A stretch of 64,000 nucleotides of DNA from Plumapathes pennacea. Its lineage: Eukaryota > Cnidaria > Anthozoa > Antipatharia > Myriopathidae. The translations under genes were made by a program, and so were the position numbers. This document shows positions 14,901 to 24,995 of the stretch, piece by piece. The stretch covers positions 22,989,069 to 23,053,068 of the forward strand of contig OZ038463.1 in assembly GCA_964036295.1 (NCBI GenBank), written 5' to 3'. The notes below the pieces were generated by a model. That model saw only the letters and a list, made by a program, of their open reading frames with translations, had not been told where the DNA came from and did no database searches. The number at the start of each line of letters is the position of its first letter. Position 1 is the first letter of the stretch.

Positions 14901-16253
14901 CAACACTAGCATGCTTAGTTTTATAATTTTGAACAGTCATACTGTATCTACATGTAAATATCTAATCCAGGTTTTCTTTAGCATACATGTGCAAGAGGAA
15001 TAATAATTAAGTTTGGCCCACAGAAAAGGCATACTGTAGCCACAGATCCTGTTACAGCATATAAATTCAGGGTGTTAAATCACCCACAAAAACACTCACA
15101 CAAGTCGTGTGGCTTTTAAGGAAGCGAGTTAAGACGACAATCACTGAAACAAATGCCACTATTTGTTTCATTCTCAATACGTACAATCTCAAGGCAGGCA
15201 GGTAAATCTTCACTAAAGCCAAATATTTTAAACGGGGGCCTCCCTTTTATTGCATCAAAAACATACTGAGGTGTTCTCTTACAGGAATAAACCACAAAAT
15301 GATAATACAAAGCAGAGATCGGCCAGCTGTCAAAGTCTAAGCTGTTGCGTGCGCCAATATATTTTTTCCCAAATCCTGCTCCTTGAGGAGGCACGAGATT
15401 TTGATTTTGATTCACTAGCCATACGGAAACGTGCCGAGCTGTTCGCCTTCGAGCCCTTTTCCAAGGTGTTTAATGGGATGTGCGTTTCCCAATGCTGAAA
15501 ACGTGATCCATACCCCACGGGATAGGTCATTTCCGGTCAGGTAATTCGGAGACCGCCACAGGCTAAAGCAAGGATTTTGATCGCCCGAGTTGCGATCTAA
15601 AACAGAGACACGTCAGTACTTACCAAAAAGGCCTCCACCTCCACCAAAGTTCCCAAATATGTGGGAGAAGATGTCTTCAAAGCCACCTGACAAGATTAAA
15701 TGACTAAAACTTAGACTGACGGAATACAAAGTGGTTTTGTCTTATAAATACTCTAAATGCACATCAAGATTTCGATTCTTAAATCTCTGTCTCTCGGTAA
15801 ACGACAGAGAACAACTTACCGCCCATTCCTCCGCCTTCCCGAAGGCCCTTTTCACCATATCTATCATAGAGTTCCCTCTTCTCGGGAGTCGAAAGAACTT
15901 CGTATGCGAAGTTGATTTCCTTGAACTGCAAAAAAATAATGCAACTGCAAGGCTTAATCACACCATCATCCGACTTGAGAAAATGAACTCGCTAAAGAGG
16001 CCTACCTTATCCCCAGCATCTGGGTTTTTGTCGGGATGATATTCCTTCGCAAGCTTCCTGTAAGCCTGAAGCGAATGGCAAAGAAATTCAGAAATTTTTT
16101 CTTCGTTACCGTTAAAAGGAAGTGCTGGGAGACGCCGATTAAAAACGGCCGGTGTTTAGTTGTCGAAAAAGAACTCTTTTCAACCTTTTTTATGTCCGCA
16201 TCGCTGGCATTTTGAGGAACATTGAGAATATCGTACAACCGCGTGTCGGCCAT
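841..16253 (-). CDS. DNAJA2: DnaJ homolog subfamily A member 2-like co-chaperone (12 exons, 406 aa)
   Basis: Type I Hsp40: it stimulates Hsp70 ATPase through the J domain and delivers unfolded clients, in the cytosol. Coding exons on the minus strand, in gene order: 16185-16253, 16006-16065, 15820-15925, 15624-15686, 8015-8072, 7640-7720, 6755-6888, 6326-6402, 4962-5027, 2538-2736, 1545-1672 and 841-1020. They total 1221 bp with consistent phases and GT/AG borders. The J domain (about 1-70) starts [12 protein letters not shown] and has HPD at 33-35. A Gly/Phe linker follows to ~110. Cysteine pairs at 141/144, 157/160, 184/187 and 200/203 form the zinc-finger region. The C-terminal client-binding domains cover ~217-345. 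The end, CAHQ (403-406), is a CaaX-type prenylation box as in vertebrate DNAJA2. Length is close to human DNAJA2 (~412 aa). The start is chosen because J-domain homology begins there. An in-frame upstream Met extension has no homology. The exon 1 donor (GTTGAA) is weak. The largest intron is 7.5 kb (8073-15623). Orthology to DNAJA2 rather than DNAJA1/A4 rests on remembered similarity. Confidence 0.95.
1205..1535. repeat. Copy of the ~360-bp GCTTAAGC-ended dispersed element (diverged)
   Basis: It lies in the last DNAJA2-like intron. The left part reads GGTTAAGCAAACTAGGGAGA followed by a GACGATGGCAACG-type stretch. The right end reads CGACGTTGCCGTTGTCGTCC then CTTAAAAGCCC. Better copies are at 62653-63012 (same orientation) and 35092-35350 (opposite orientation). 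No coding capacity is seen. Confidence 0.5.
1808..2540. repeat. G-rich minisatellite, about 7 units of 100-117 bp
   Basis: Units start near 1808, 1925, 2040, 2151, 2255, 2360 and 2470 with GGTTATCTACGGAAGTTTAC. Each carries a near-identical ~80-bp body and then a purine tract ending in a pure G run of variable length (about 9 to 22). The first five units are almost identical and the last two are diverged. The array fills most of the intron between DNAJA2-like exons 10 and 11 and stops against exon 10 (2538). The G runs are on the plus strand, so the pre-mRNA would carry C runs. Confidence 0.9.
2845..3626. other. Intronic sequence, nothing recognised
   Basis: Part of the 2.2 kb intron between DNAJA2-like exons 10 and 9. 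I see no exon, RNA gene or clear repeat structure in this stretch. Confidence 0.4.
3627..3843. repeat. MITE-like element with GGGCCCGG terminal inverted repeats
   Basis: The left end GGGCCCGGTTTTTCAAAGC is matched in inverted orientation at the right end (GCTTTCGAAAAACCGGGCCC). Subterminal TAATCCTGGATTAG stretches occur near both ends. It is 217 bp with no ORF. No clean target duplication is visible. A fragment of the same family's end recurs at about 34945-34993. Confidence 0.6.
4399..4700. repeat. Copy of 301-bp GAGCGG-ended MITE family (right end diverged)
   Basis: Preceded by TA, it begins GAGCGGTTTTCGGATGACTG and is closely similar over ~300 bp to the element at 10660-10960. The interior contains AACCAAAACCAAA runs. 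The right terminus does not resolve into an inverted repeat, and related TGATTGG-rich sequence continues to about 4850. It lies in the intron between DNAJA2-like exons 10 and 9. Confidence 0.55.
5888..5970. repeat. (AAT)n / (AAAT)n microsatellite
   Basis: About 20 perfect AAT units followed by AAAT units, within the intron between DNAJA2-like exons 9 and 8. ORFs with poly-Tyr here are artefacts of the repeat. Confidence 0.9.
7180..7415. repeat. Two-unit tandem repeat, ~118-bp period
   Basis: The segment beginning ATGGAAAGCTGATGAGTAT at 7180 is repeated at 7298 with ~85-90% identity by eye, including the TTTAGGAAT and TCACAGAATATTTTTT blocks. It is intronic, between DNAJA2-like exons 7 and 6. 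Confidence 0.75.
7807..8008. repeat. Dispersed ~150-200 bp inverted-ended repeat (CTTTCACTCCC family)
   Basis: One end reads CCTTTTACTCCCTAGAGTGA and the other GAACTTGGGAGTGAAAGGGT, which are roughly inverted relative to each other. Related copies recur at about 12474-12643, 13878-14046, 18922-19120, 25822-25970 and 44188-44385. All share an AGAGATA(C/T)ATCA-type centre and the same ends. No coding capacity. It is probably a MITE family; the superfamily is not determined. Confidence 0.55.
8073..10295. other. Start of the large DNAJA2-like intron, mostly unique sequence
   Basis: Intronic sequence between exon 5 (ends 8072) and exon 4 (begins 15624), read on the plus strand. It contains an A tract at about 9037-9065 and otherwise no exon or repeat I can recognise. 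Confidence 0.4.
10296..10457. repeat. Fold-back (hairpin) element 1
   Basis: Arms of ~45-60 bp: CCACTGGTTTGCCATGGTGT on the left is mirrored by ACACCATGGCAAACCTGTGG on the right, extending through GGACTCTTATTTA / TAAATAAGAGTCC. The apex carries ACTCGGCAAAGTCCCTCGTG. The same apex type occurs in the hairpins at 26973-27109 and 30073-30259. Non-coding; no flanking target duplication is obvious. Confidence 0.75.
10660..10960. mobile_element. 301-bp MITE with TA target duplication
   Basis: Flanked by TA on both sides (10658-10659 and 10961-10962). The ends are GAGCGGTTTTCGGA and TCCGAAAACAGCTC, a 14-bp terminal inverted repeat with one mismatch. The interior has no ORF of note. A TA target and short length suggest a non-autonomous Tc1/mariner-type element, but the superfamily is inferred. 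Relatives are at 4399 and a 5' fragment at 60032-60112. Confidence 0.7.
12072..14880. repeat. Recent ~1.4 kb tandem duplication inside a DNAJA2-like intron
   Basis: Copy 1 (about 12072-13479) and copy 2 (about 13480-14880) are almost identical over ~1400 bp. They differ by scattered single bases and a shorter A run in copy 2. Both start TTAAGGCTT, then CATTTAAAGTGGCGGGAGTG, and both end GCCAAACTTTCAATAT. Each copy carries one CTTTCACTCCC-family repeat and a short 77-92 aa reading frame with no recognised homology. It lies between exons 5 and 4, so the coding sequence is unaffected. Confidence 0.9.
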
Positions 16254-19200
16254 ATTGAGTGAGCGGATCCAACTGCTCGGGTTGTGTGACCGGCGCGCGT
16301 ATGACGTAACAACCGTCTCCAGGCCTCCCGAAAGTTGCGATATCTTTGAAAAAGTAGCAAATGGGATGTTTAACATGAAAATAACCGCAGTTATCTCAAA
16401 GGGCACGTAGAAAGCAACATTTTTTGGATTTTTTTCTAAAAGAAAATATTGGGGATACTACTTATAGGGATTACTATGGGAATTACAGTCACGGCGTATT
16501 AAGCACCATGCCTTTTGAAAGAAAAAAGAAAAATATCCGCTAAAAAGTAGTTGCTTTTGTATAAGTAAAGCACAAAAATTTAAATTAGTTTATTTTTTGA
16601 GGCGCAACGTCTGTGAAAATAAAAGAAAGCCAAAAACATGAAAACGAGGCTATGAAGCATGACAGCCCGGTCAGACCCGCGGCTCAGTGCCTGGCCAAGT
16701 CACGGAAGCGAGAATTCACAGGCAAACCTATTTTTGGTGACTGAAACGAACTCAAAAGTTCACTTTTCGCGCTATTGTTTTTCTTACGTGTCTACAGGTA
16801 AGAGAATTCGTACAAGGGAAACTTATCCTGGGAGCGCCACGCAAAGTCAGAGCAGTCACAACCTGACTGAACCATTAGCTATAATATATTTTGTTAAATA
16901 CGAGTCTTTTATTTACTCTCTCCAAATGAGTTATATTTAATCTGACTGTACGAAAGGCCAAAGCCGTGAAAAATTTGTGAAACTATATACTACATAATTT
17001 GGCGCGTGCTTTTGTTTCCGACTGCCCTACGGTATGCAAATATTGAGTCGCTCCAGAATATCTTTTAGCCACGTGTTCTATTTAAATGAGTCCTACATAA
17101 ACGTTGCCTGTGGTTCCATTACCTGCTGAATAATTGATATCCGCAAAAAGCACTTTCCAAGCTGTGTACACAGCTCGCACGCAATCATTTCTCTGGGCCA
17201 TACATGGGACTACGGACTCCCAGGAAAATTATCGGCAAAACAGTCGTTAAAATAGGAAAATTTATCGCAGATTTTCATTAGTTTAGTTTATATAGAATTC
17301 GGACTCAGAGGATTTATTGATTATTCATGCGTCTGTGTTACTCGAATCGGGGTTGGTCTTTTCTCGTTGCCCATGGCATGACAGATGATTCAGTTCACCT
17401 GCCCAGCATTAGAACCTCGGCGGGAAAGTTTCAGTCGGACACTGAAAAGTTATATATACATGGAGTTCTAGAAGACATAAACTTGTTTTTAAGAAAGTTT
17501 GAAAAAAATAAAATAAATAAAAACAAGGGCCGACAAATTTCAGATGGCTGATAAAAAATTAATGTGTGCACTCTGTTTTTGGGCTCGGGCTCGCGTTTCC
17601 CCACAAGCATAATCCTGCACGGAATAAACTTTCGCTTGAAAGAAAATCACCCACTTGAAGCTACAATTCAAGTAGCAACCGGTAATTAAACAGCGATTTT
17701 CTTCGTAGTGAATAGGGATGATAGTGGTTGTCAAGAAACTAGTATGGTAATTTTTTTAATAGATAATGCAATATCAAAACACTAGGCCTTGTCTGCACGA
17801 AACAGGATAGAAGGGACTCACTTTCGTGGAAATACGGAAACAGGATCAAAGTAAAAGAGCCTGGAAAATGAATTCATTGTGCAAGAATTGCTGCGATATC
17901 TCTCTAAAGTGTTCGAACAATATTCACGAATATAGAGTAACGTGACCGGCAGGAAATATGTTCAAAAATATTAAGAGATTGACAATAGAATAGATTTACT
18001 TTCCAGACTGTCAAAACGTTCATCCTCACACAGAACTGTGCTAATTGTCTAACCTTCACAAATGTTTTAATGAGTGGGGAATTACTAACATTTGCATTAT
18101 TAACTCGTTGAGCCCGGATTTTTAGGCGTCAAAATGAATATCTCGATTATTTGGAAAACATATGAGGTTATTTGCACAAGCTTATCCTCACGCACGCGAA
18201 AAAGAACAAACAGATTGACTACTTAAAATTTGAAAATAAACCGAGCTTAGTGACCTGGCTTTTAGCAGTAACCAATTTGCAATTTACACTCGGTTTAGTT
18301 ATTATTATGAAAATATACGTTTACACGTAAACAGAAAGGTACTGGGTGAGAGAGCTGAGTGACTGAATGAATTTTATTAACCGACTTCTGGTGAATAGTA
18401 CAGCAGGAGCGATTAAATCCAACAATTTACCGCGTCAGTGAGTAAACGAATTGTTGACAAGTGACTAAACGAATTGTAGTCAGAGAATGTCGCCGCAAAG
18501 ATCTGAAAGAGTGATTCATGTCCAGTCATTGTATGAGCCTATAAAAAAATACACGTAGGGAAAATTAGAGATACTCGGCCTAAAATGGTCTAATTGGCAC
18601 CAGGATATGAGCGAAAATTATTTTGCACAACTGTCTTTGTCTTGCCTGAAGCAAGAAGAATTAGTAGTCACGTGGTAGCATGGACACGGCGAAGGGAAAA
18701 CTCACTGGTCAGCGGCGCCTGCATGCAGTTGATCTTGTTTTAAAAATCAGTTAGGTCAGGCTGTTGGCTGTTTGTAATTTGCGTGATCGAAGTAGCTGAT
18801 TTGGCCTCCGACGCAACCCGACGCCGTCGGACTCAAGTCAGACTGACGAGTCTGTCTCCATCGAAATCGGCTGAAGGATCAGACCAGACTCAGCCCGGTG
18901 ACTCCCACAAAACAGACTAACTGACTCTTTCACTCTCAAGCTAAAAAGGAAGATCATTAGTTCGATCCAAAAAAATATATGTGAGTGTTGTAGAGAGAGG
19001 GTTGATACTTTAATCAGCTTTCATCTGGGCAAGGTATCAAAATCCAAGCTCTCCATACTGTATATGACATGGTTTTGGTGACTACTGAAGGAGAAACTTG
19101 AAGTTGATCACTCTTGGAGCCCTGGAGAGGATACCACCCACACTGTGGGGTAACACAGCACGCGCTCTAAAAATAAGCCAGTTATACGTTATAACCACGT

Positions 19201-20836
19201 GTAATCTTGGAATTTCAAAACAGCTTTCTGCATAGGGTAGCTGAGCATCCGGTACGGTAGGAAGATAATTATCTCATAAATACAGTGATTAATTAGAGCT
19301 TTATCTTTCTCAGCATGGCCCTTTTCCTTCCGCGTAGTTTCATGTTCGCAAGTCATCATATTTATTACAAAATCTGTAATACAGGCTTCCAGATGAGCCT
19401 GGCTTGAGGCATAAAATCAAACTGATTCCGCATTGCATTCTTATAGTCCGTTATACACCTTAAAATCCTTTTTCTATTCCGTGAAATGTATCACAATACA
19501 TCGGCTCGACGGTCGAGTTTGAGCAAAACCTCGTCGGCCTAACTGATGGTAAACTTGTCAGTGACGTCATGACCTAGTAGCCAACTGGGTCCTGATAAAC
19601 TTTACCTGCGTACATCCGTATTTTGTCTATGAGTAATGTATCTGTGCACAGTGTGTGTATTTCTAGTACAAACTCTCTCAACGGCCCAAGAAGCCAAATG
19701 TAAGAGTAGTGAGAATTAATAGTTCAATCAGCCTTATCCTTTGTAGTTTTTCTCTTAATGTTTCACAGTCAGGAGTTCAAGGATTCCTAACTGTCGATGC
19801 AGACCACCAAGCTACTTACGGCGACTCCATTAAAGAGGGTTTTTATGGGGCCGATCTATGATGTACCGAACACATTTTGAAATGCAATAAGTGGGCGTAT
19901 GGCCCTTGGCTTAGCTCGAATTTTGTTCTCTTGTCCCTCTTGCCTCGATCTGAGTCGATTCTTGACTGCACTGTGGGACAAGCGCTGCAAGCCAAGGGAA
20001 TAGTACTTGCTATTCCGAGATCGAGGAACCAATCAGAACGCACGAAAAGCACTATTCACTTTTATGGTCATATTGAGAAAGGATAGTACGTAGCCAGATT
20101 TAATATGATTTTTGGTGTTTTGACGGGTCTAAGACTGGGACTGTTAATAAACCAGGTTAGTTCTAAAACTCATGCCAGTGAGGCCTGTCACTTAGGGTTT
20201 TGCTGACAGTCAGCGGTCTGTTCCAAGTAAAAAGAGTCATTACGTATTTCGACCTCACAGCCGTCCCGCAGTGTTCAATGAATCATCAGTTTGCTATTAC
20301 CTGTGGTTAGGGTTTTACTGTAATCACCACCGATTGGCCGTTGGCCCTGCTGAGCACGTTTGTTTTACTCGTAAAATGTTGAAATTCTACCTTATTATTG
20401 TGAACACCTTTCAGATCACTTAGTGCGTGCTAAAATGTACAATGTTGATATCTATCAAAACAAACTGCAGCGGTTAAAACATCGGCTGACTGACAGGAGA
20501 TAAGCAGAACGCACTGGGAGAGGCGACAACGAGCTTCCGGTTGTGACAAAAATCTTTGTTTTGCTGTTGTACTTGGCAAAGAGTTGGAACTTATTCCCCA
20601 CAAATAGCGAAGATTTTCGGGATTTTCTTCCAATTGTAAATTAGTGCATTGGTACTGAAAAACGAAAACTATAATTTCAGACCTGCATGTATGCACGGAT
20701 AATATGTCGTTATCAAATCTTGAAATGACAGTAACACCGCCCATAAATGCGGATTTGTAGGTCATCCGGATTTAGTTACAAACACAATCACTGTGATGAA
20801 AAACGCCACCGCGGGCACACTCGCTTCAACAGTACC
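16254..20836. other. Intergenic region between divergent genes
   Basis: This 4.6 kb lies between the start of the minus-strand DNAJA2-like gene and the plus-strand two-membrane-segment gene, so it should hold both promoters. I see no convincing TATA box or heat-shock element by eye. It contains a CTTTCACTCCC-family copy at about 18922-19120. At about 19990-20060 there is a stretch related to the right part of the inverted-repeat element at 22856-23053 (shared GCACGAAAAGCACTATTC-type sequence). No gene is recognised. Confidence 0.5.
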
Positions 20837-22531
20837 ATGCTACCCGAGTGCCACGTTTCCGTTCGTCTTACAAACTGTAACTACGAGGATGATTACTTGG
20901 CTTACAAACGTTTCCGACTTCGTGTTTGCGCTTGTTCGTTTTTGTCTCTGGTGGTCATTGTTTTGTTTGCTTCTTCGATGATTGTGCAAATAGCAAATCA
21001 CTCGCTGTTCTATCCACGAACTTTCGAATCTGGCCAAGGAGATCAGCGTTTGGCGCCAGTGTCGACTTTATTCTGTCAAGGTATACTTCTGGGTCGCGAC
21101 GATGTGGCAAGGAGATTGCTGATAGTTCCTTCCCCGAAACTGAGACCCTCTCGACAACGCTCAAATGTATCGAGTGAGGTGCTTGTCTCCAAGTTTAAAT
21201 ATTGGTACAAAACACTTTATTTGCTGAAGGGCTCATCCGTTCTCATCGAAGCCAACGCGGACAGTACCATGAGGCTCTTTATTTTTAACGGGAGAGTCAG
21301 GCTGGATGAATGGCTAAAACGACACAAAGAGAAAGGCCTACCACTGGACGATAAGGGAGATGACAGCGAAGATAAAAAGGAAGCTCCTGCTAGGTCGACT
21401 GAAATTTCCTACGAGTTGTCCGTCCAAGACACAAATAATTATTACATTCTGTTTAGCTATTCTGAGGGAAGAAAGGCTCTCGCGAGGTTAAGCTTGACGT
21501 TAACCGTAAAACGCAAAGTGTACGATCTGCAAAATTATGTTGACAGTTGTGAGGCGGGTGCTGGGGAAAGTTGTGCGGGTCGATTGAAGTTTAACTCTGC
21601 GGAAAAAGCGATAATTGAGGTCTTGGGGTCAAGCATCAAAAACGACGTGGTCAATTCAATCACCACTTGGAAATGCGAGCCCCGCATTTGGTTACACGTG
21701 GCGGTCTTCGGAGGTGCGTTCCTTGTGTTTCTGGTGGCAGTCATTCTCATCTACGTTTTCACTTTGAAAGGAAAGAAACGAAAATTGGTTCTGAAGCTGC
21801 AACGAATGCGCGAAAACCACGAGAGGCAGTCCCTGCTTTCGCGCTCAGGAACATTCCGAAGCAGCATCCGGAGCAATGTCAACGGTTCCATCAGGCGACC
21901 CATGAGTCGCACGCCGAGCCGCTCATCGAGTCTGCGCAGTTGTAGCAACCAGCCACAAACGCGTCTACCCCCTGTTGTAACGCCAATGTACACAGGACTG
22001 CTGGGCAGTGAAGACAGCGGGCACGAGACAGACGACGAAAGCAAAACAAGGCCCTGTGTTGCTATGCAACGTCGCCTGTCAGCGGCATCTACATCGTCTT
22101 TCGAACTGGTCCGCAAGCCCAGCTTTTCGACTTTTCAAGGGAGTGACATCGGTAGCGACGGACTAAATCCACCACGTGGTCGAAGTCATAGCGCGCCGCA
22201 TGAGAACGGCTTTCGCGCGAGTCGCACGCTGCCACGCGGTCGCACAGATTCATGTGTGAGTGAGCCCTCTGGCAGAACCAGCTTTATCTTTCCTACTGCA
22301 GCGAGACCAGCTTCTCTTCCTACTCTTCCGCCTCCACCAACTCAGCGGTTATTGTTAACAGAGCAAGCGAATCCAGAGCTGATAACTAGTCACATGAAAG
22401 TAGGAGACGAGTTCAAGCCAGAGGAGCCACACGGAAGCAGTCCAAAGACGAACATCAAGTTTAGGAGTCTGCCGTCCAGGAGGCGCGAAATGAACTGGAA
22501 ACCTCGGCTGTCCATGGTTTCAGAAGTTTAG
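20837..22531 (+). CDS. Intronless two-pass membrane protein, possibly with APD1-4 middle-type ectodomain
   Basis: 564 aa from the ATG at 20837, which has A at -3. An in-frame ATG at 20747 would add 30 polar residues but has a poor context. Visible layout: a short N-terminal segment, membrane segment ~31-52 (ends LFASSMIVQI), a ~230-residue lumenal/extracellular domain containing KYWYKTLYLLKGSSVLIEA and cysteines, a second membrane segment ~285-309 (GGAFLVFLVAVILIYVF), a KGKKRK stop-transfer, then a ~250-residue cytoplasmic tail rich in Ser, Arg and Pro. The TM-ectodomain-TM layout and the YLLKGSSVLIEA / LFIFNG pattern recall the middle domain of APD1-4 ubiquitin ligases and related animal proteins. 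No RING finger is present, so no ligase activity is claimed. The family assignment is tentative; that it is a real gene is well supported by length and composition. Confidence 0.75.
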   Translation: MLPECHVSVRLTNCNYEDDYLAYKRFRLRVCACSFLSLVVIVLFASSMIVQIANHSLFYPRTFESGQGDQRLAPVSTLFCQGILLGRDDVARRLLIVPSPKLRPSRQRSNVSSEVLVSKFKYWYKTLYLLKGSSVLIEANADSTMRLFIFNGRVRLDEWLKRHKEKGLPLDDKGDDSEDKKEAPARSTEISYELSVQDTNNYYILFSYSEGRKALARLSLTLTVKRKVYDLQNYVDSCEAGAGESCAGRLKFNSAEKAIIEVLGSSIKNDVVNSITTWKCEPRIWLHVAVFGGAFLVFLVAVILIYVFTLKGKKRKLVLKLQRMRENHERQSLLSRSGTFRSSIRSNVNGSIRRPMSRTPSRSSSLRSCSNQPQTRLPPVVTPMYTGLLGSEDSGHETDDESKTRPCVAMQRRLSAASTSSFELVRKPSFSTFQGSDIGSDGLNPPRGRSHSAPHENGFRASRTLPRGRTDSCVSEPSGRTSFIFPTAARPASLPTLPPPPTQRLLLTEQANPELITSHMKVGDEFKPEEPHGSSPKTNIKFRSLPSRRREMNWKPRLSMVSEV

Positions 22532-22819
22532 AGGAATTTCAGCTTGTGTCAGATGCAACTATGCCAAACTGTAAAGGACTTGGAAACATGTACTGACAAT
22601 TTTCCCTAATTTTGCAAGTGTTGAACACAAATGTTCTCCTTCATTCACCAACAGCCTATATGGGAGCTGCTGCCCAGCCGTGGGGTTGACGCGAGAAAAC
22701 TTTTTCAGCATTTTCGGCGTTGCTAAACTTTTAAAATGTGGTGTAAAGAAGTTCAATCTTCTTTGTTATTCCTTGAGCAATAACATAGCACAGGGAGCTA
22801 TTCCCAATGGAAAATAGTT

Positions 22820-23053
22820 AACAATTATTCGCCGAAGTGGAGGTGAATAATTGTTTTAGTATAAACCACACAAGTTTAATAGCTAACTCTTAAATAGCTA
22901 TTTTATTTCCGACAAAAGTGGACAAAAATTGGGTTCGCGCGCCATTTTGTTTTACCGGAAACCGCCGGGAGGTGAATAGTACTTGATAGTCCGAGATTGA
23001 GGAGCCAATCAGAGCGCGCGAAAAGCACTATTCGCTTGTGTGGTATATACTAA
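22820..23053. repeat. Inverted-repeat element with TTAGTATAAACCACACAAG ends
   Basis: TTAGTATAAACCACACAAG at 22856-22874 is mirrored by CTTGTGTGGTATATACTAA at 23035-23053. Immediately to the left a small hairpin pairs AACAATTATTCGCC with GGTGAATAATTGTT (22820-22855). Partial relatives occur at about 19990-20060 and 58050-58090. Non-coding; probably a MITE. Confidence 0.6.
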
Positions 23054-23180
23054 TTTTTGATATCCGTGAGTTGGCTCACTATCGGAAAACACAATAATAC
23101 TGGACTTCCGGGAAAGGCCCGAAAAGGTTTTCAGTGATTTGAAAGAAATGTTAGTGGCTTACTATCATTGTTTTGTTTTG

Positions 23181-23184
<4 letters not shown>

Positions 23185-23214
<30 letters not shown>

Positions 23215-23947
23215 GAATCACGTGAATTTTTGATCATCGCAGTGAGTGAAGCAACTTAAGTAGTTGCAATGAGCCCGGAAAAAAATCCGAGCTTCAACGG
23301 GAATCGAACCCATGACCTTCACGATACCGGTGTGATGCTCTACCACTGAGCTATGAAGCCGTATGGGAGCTGGTCAAGTGTTTGGTTCGATTTGTACCCG
23401 TCATAGTGATTTGAATGATATAATGTATATATGTGATAAACTCATATATATGAACTGCGGATAGGAATGAATCACGTGAATATTTGATCATCGCAGTGAG
23501 TGAAGCAACTTAAGTAGTTGCAATGAGCCCGGAAAAAAATCCGAGCTTCAACGGGAATCGAACCCATGACCATCACGATACCGGTGTGATGCTCTACCAC
23601 TAGTTGCTTCACTCACTGCGATGATCAAAAATTCACGTGATTCATTCCTATCCGCAGTTCATATATATGAGTTTATCACATATATACATTATATCATTCA
23701 AATCACTATGACGGGTACAAATCGAACCAAACACTTGACCAGCTCCCATACGGCTTCATAGCTCAGTGGTAGAGCATCACACCGGTATCGTGAAGGTCAT
23801 GGGTTCGATTCCCGTTGAAGCTCGGATTTTTTTCCGGGCTCATTGCAACTACTTAAGTTGCTTCACTCACTGCGATGATCAAAAATTCACGTGATTCATT
23901 CCTATCCGCAGTTCATATATATGAGTTTATCACATATATACATTATA

Positions 23948-24039
<92 letters not shown>

Positions 24040-24040
24040 T
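23185..24040. mobile_element. Palindromic cluster of tRNA-derived SINE copies between ATT repeats
   Basis: Three copies of one SINE. Copy 1 is on the minus strand (tRNA-like head 23290-23360). Copy 2 is on the minus strand and truncated within its head (about 23465-23602). Copy 3 is on the plus strand (head 23752-23822). The head has A box TAGCTCAGTGGTAGAGC, B box GGGTTCGATTCCC, a 7-bp acceptor pairing with one G-U, and a loop reading CCGGTAT (anticodon GGU, Thr-like). A CGGATTTTTTTCCGGGC hairpin follows, then a shared body. Copies 1 and 3 form a large inverted repeat with arms of about 250-300 bp. (ATT)n arrays flank the cluster at 23187-23214 and 23948-24040. The anticodon stem has an A-C mismatch and the unit is repeated, so a SINE fits better than a working tRNA gene. 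Confidence 0.8.
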
Positions 24041-24757
24041 TGCTGGCGCGGTCAACCTACGGCTCAGCTCATGGACACCTCAGCGGATCACTAATGAGAT
24101 TCAACATGAATATTTAATGAACCTCCTTTTGAAGCGTGTGAACGAGTGCTAACCGCCGGGCCGGGGTTTTCGACAACCTTGTCCCCAGGGCCATCCCGTC
24201 AGGCTCACTACGCGGATGACCCTGGAGACGAGGTCGGGTTTTCGCGCCAAAATAATTGATGCAGCACTCAAAATGTCTGCCAAATGTGAAAACAAGCCGT
24301 TTTCAAACCTTCTCGAGAAAGAGGGGCTCGAAAGTTCTGGAGAGTATCCAGCGTTTGATCAGCATCGATGACCGAGTCAACTGCGATGACGTGAAATGAA
24401 GCTGTTCTTGAAAGCTGCACACCGATTTACCGGAGCAGGCACGGTATAAACAATGTTCCTGTCGATAGAATACTATACTAGAGTCCGTTAATTGCAAACG
24501 AGGTTTTAAGTTCAGAATTCTTTAAAACTGAGAAAGCGGCGACTCAGAACCTGGGCAGAAGTCCAGGTAGAATAAGCACTATAAGACTATTCGGGTAGGC
24601 ACATGATGTCTCGCTCTTTAATTATGCCTTTTGCAAAGGGGAAAACTACTGGCGTGTTTGAAGACACCTGAAACCTGTCTCAATAATATACTCTACAGGT
24701 TTCATTACGGCACTGAATAGTGCATACTGTCTGACAAGTTGTCGTGTGTTCCTGGGG

Positions 24758-24995
24758 GTGGGGGGGGGGGGGGGGGGGGTGGGGAGGTACTCCCATATAT
24801 GAGCCATATAGGTATGTGCCGCCCCAAGGGGGTTCATTTTCAGCATTTTAGTCTGAAATAGGGTATCGATTGTAACCTTTGGGTCTGGAATAGGGTTGGA
24901 GATGTTGATATTTGGTCTGAAATAGGATTGAAAATTGCACATTTTAGTCTGAAATAGGGTTGAAAATTGCAAATTTTGGTCTGAAATAGGGTAAG
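24758..24995. repeat. G tract and ~36-bp minisatellite
   Basis: A G run with few interruptions at about 24758-24785 precedes imperfect tandem units of TTTTGGTCTGAAATAGGGTT type (about 24838-24995, four or five units). No gene is recognised in the surrounding 24041-25977 apart from a CTTTCACTCCC-family copy at 25822-25970. Confidence 0.6.

Noticed and set aside
16254..16406. N-terminal extension of the DNAJA2-like protein from an upstream in-frame codon
   Set aside because: The added ~51 residues show no J-domain homology, and the family starts at MADT-like sequence. It is taken as 5' UTR.
20747..20836. Earlier ATG for the two-pass membrane protein
   Set aside because: Its context has T at -3 and adds a polar stretch before a compact N terminus. 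The ATG at 20837 has A at -3. Not excluded, only less likely.
23752..23822. A tRNA-Thr(GGU)-like cloverleaf as a functional tRNA gene
   Set aside because: The same unit occurs in three local copies with a shared downstream body and CGGATTTTTTTCCGGGC tail, and the anticodon stem has an A-C mismatch. A tRNA-derived SINE explains it better.
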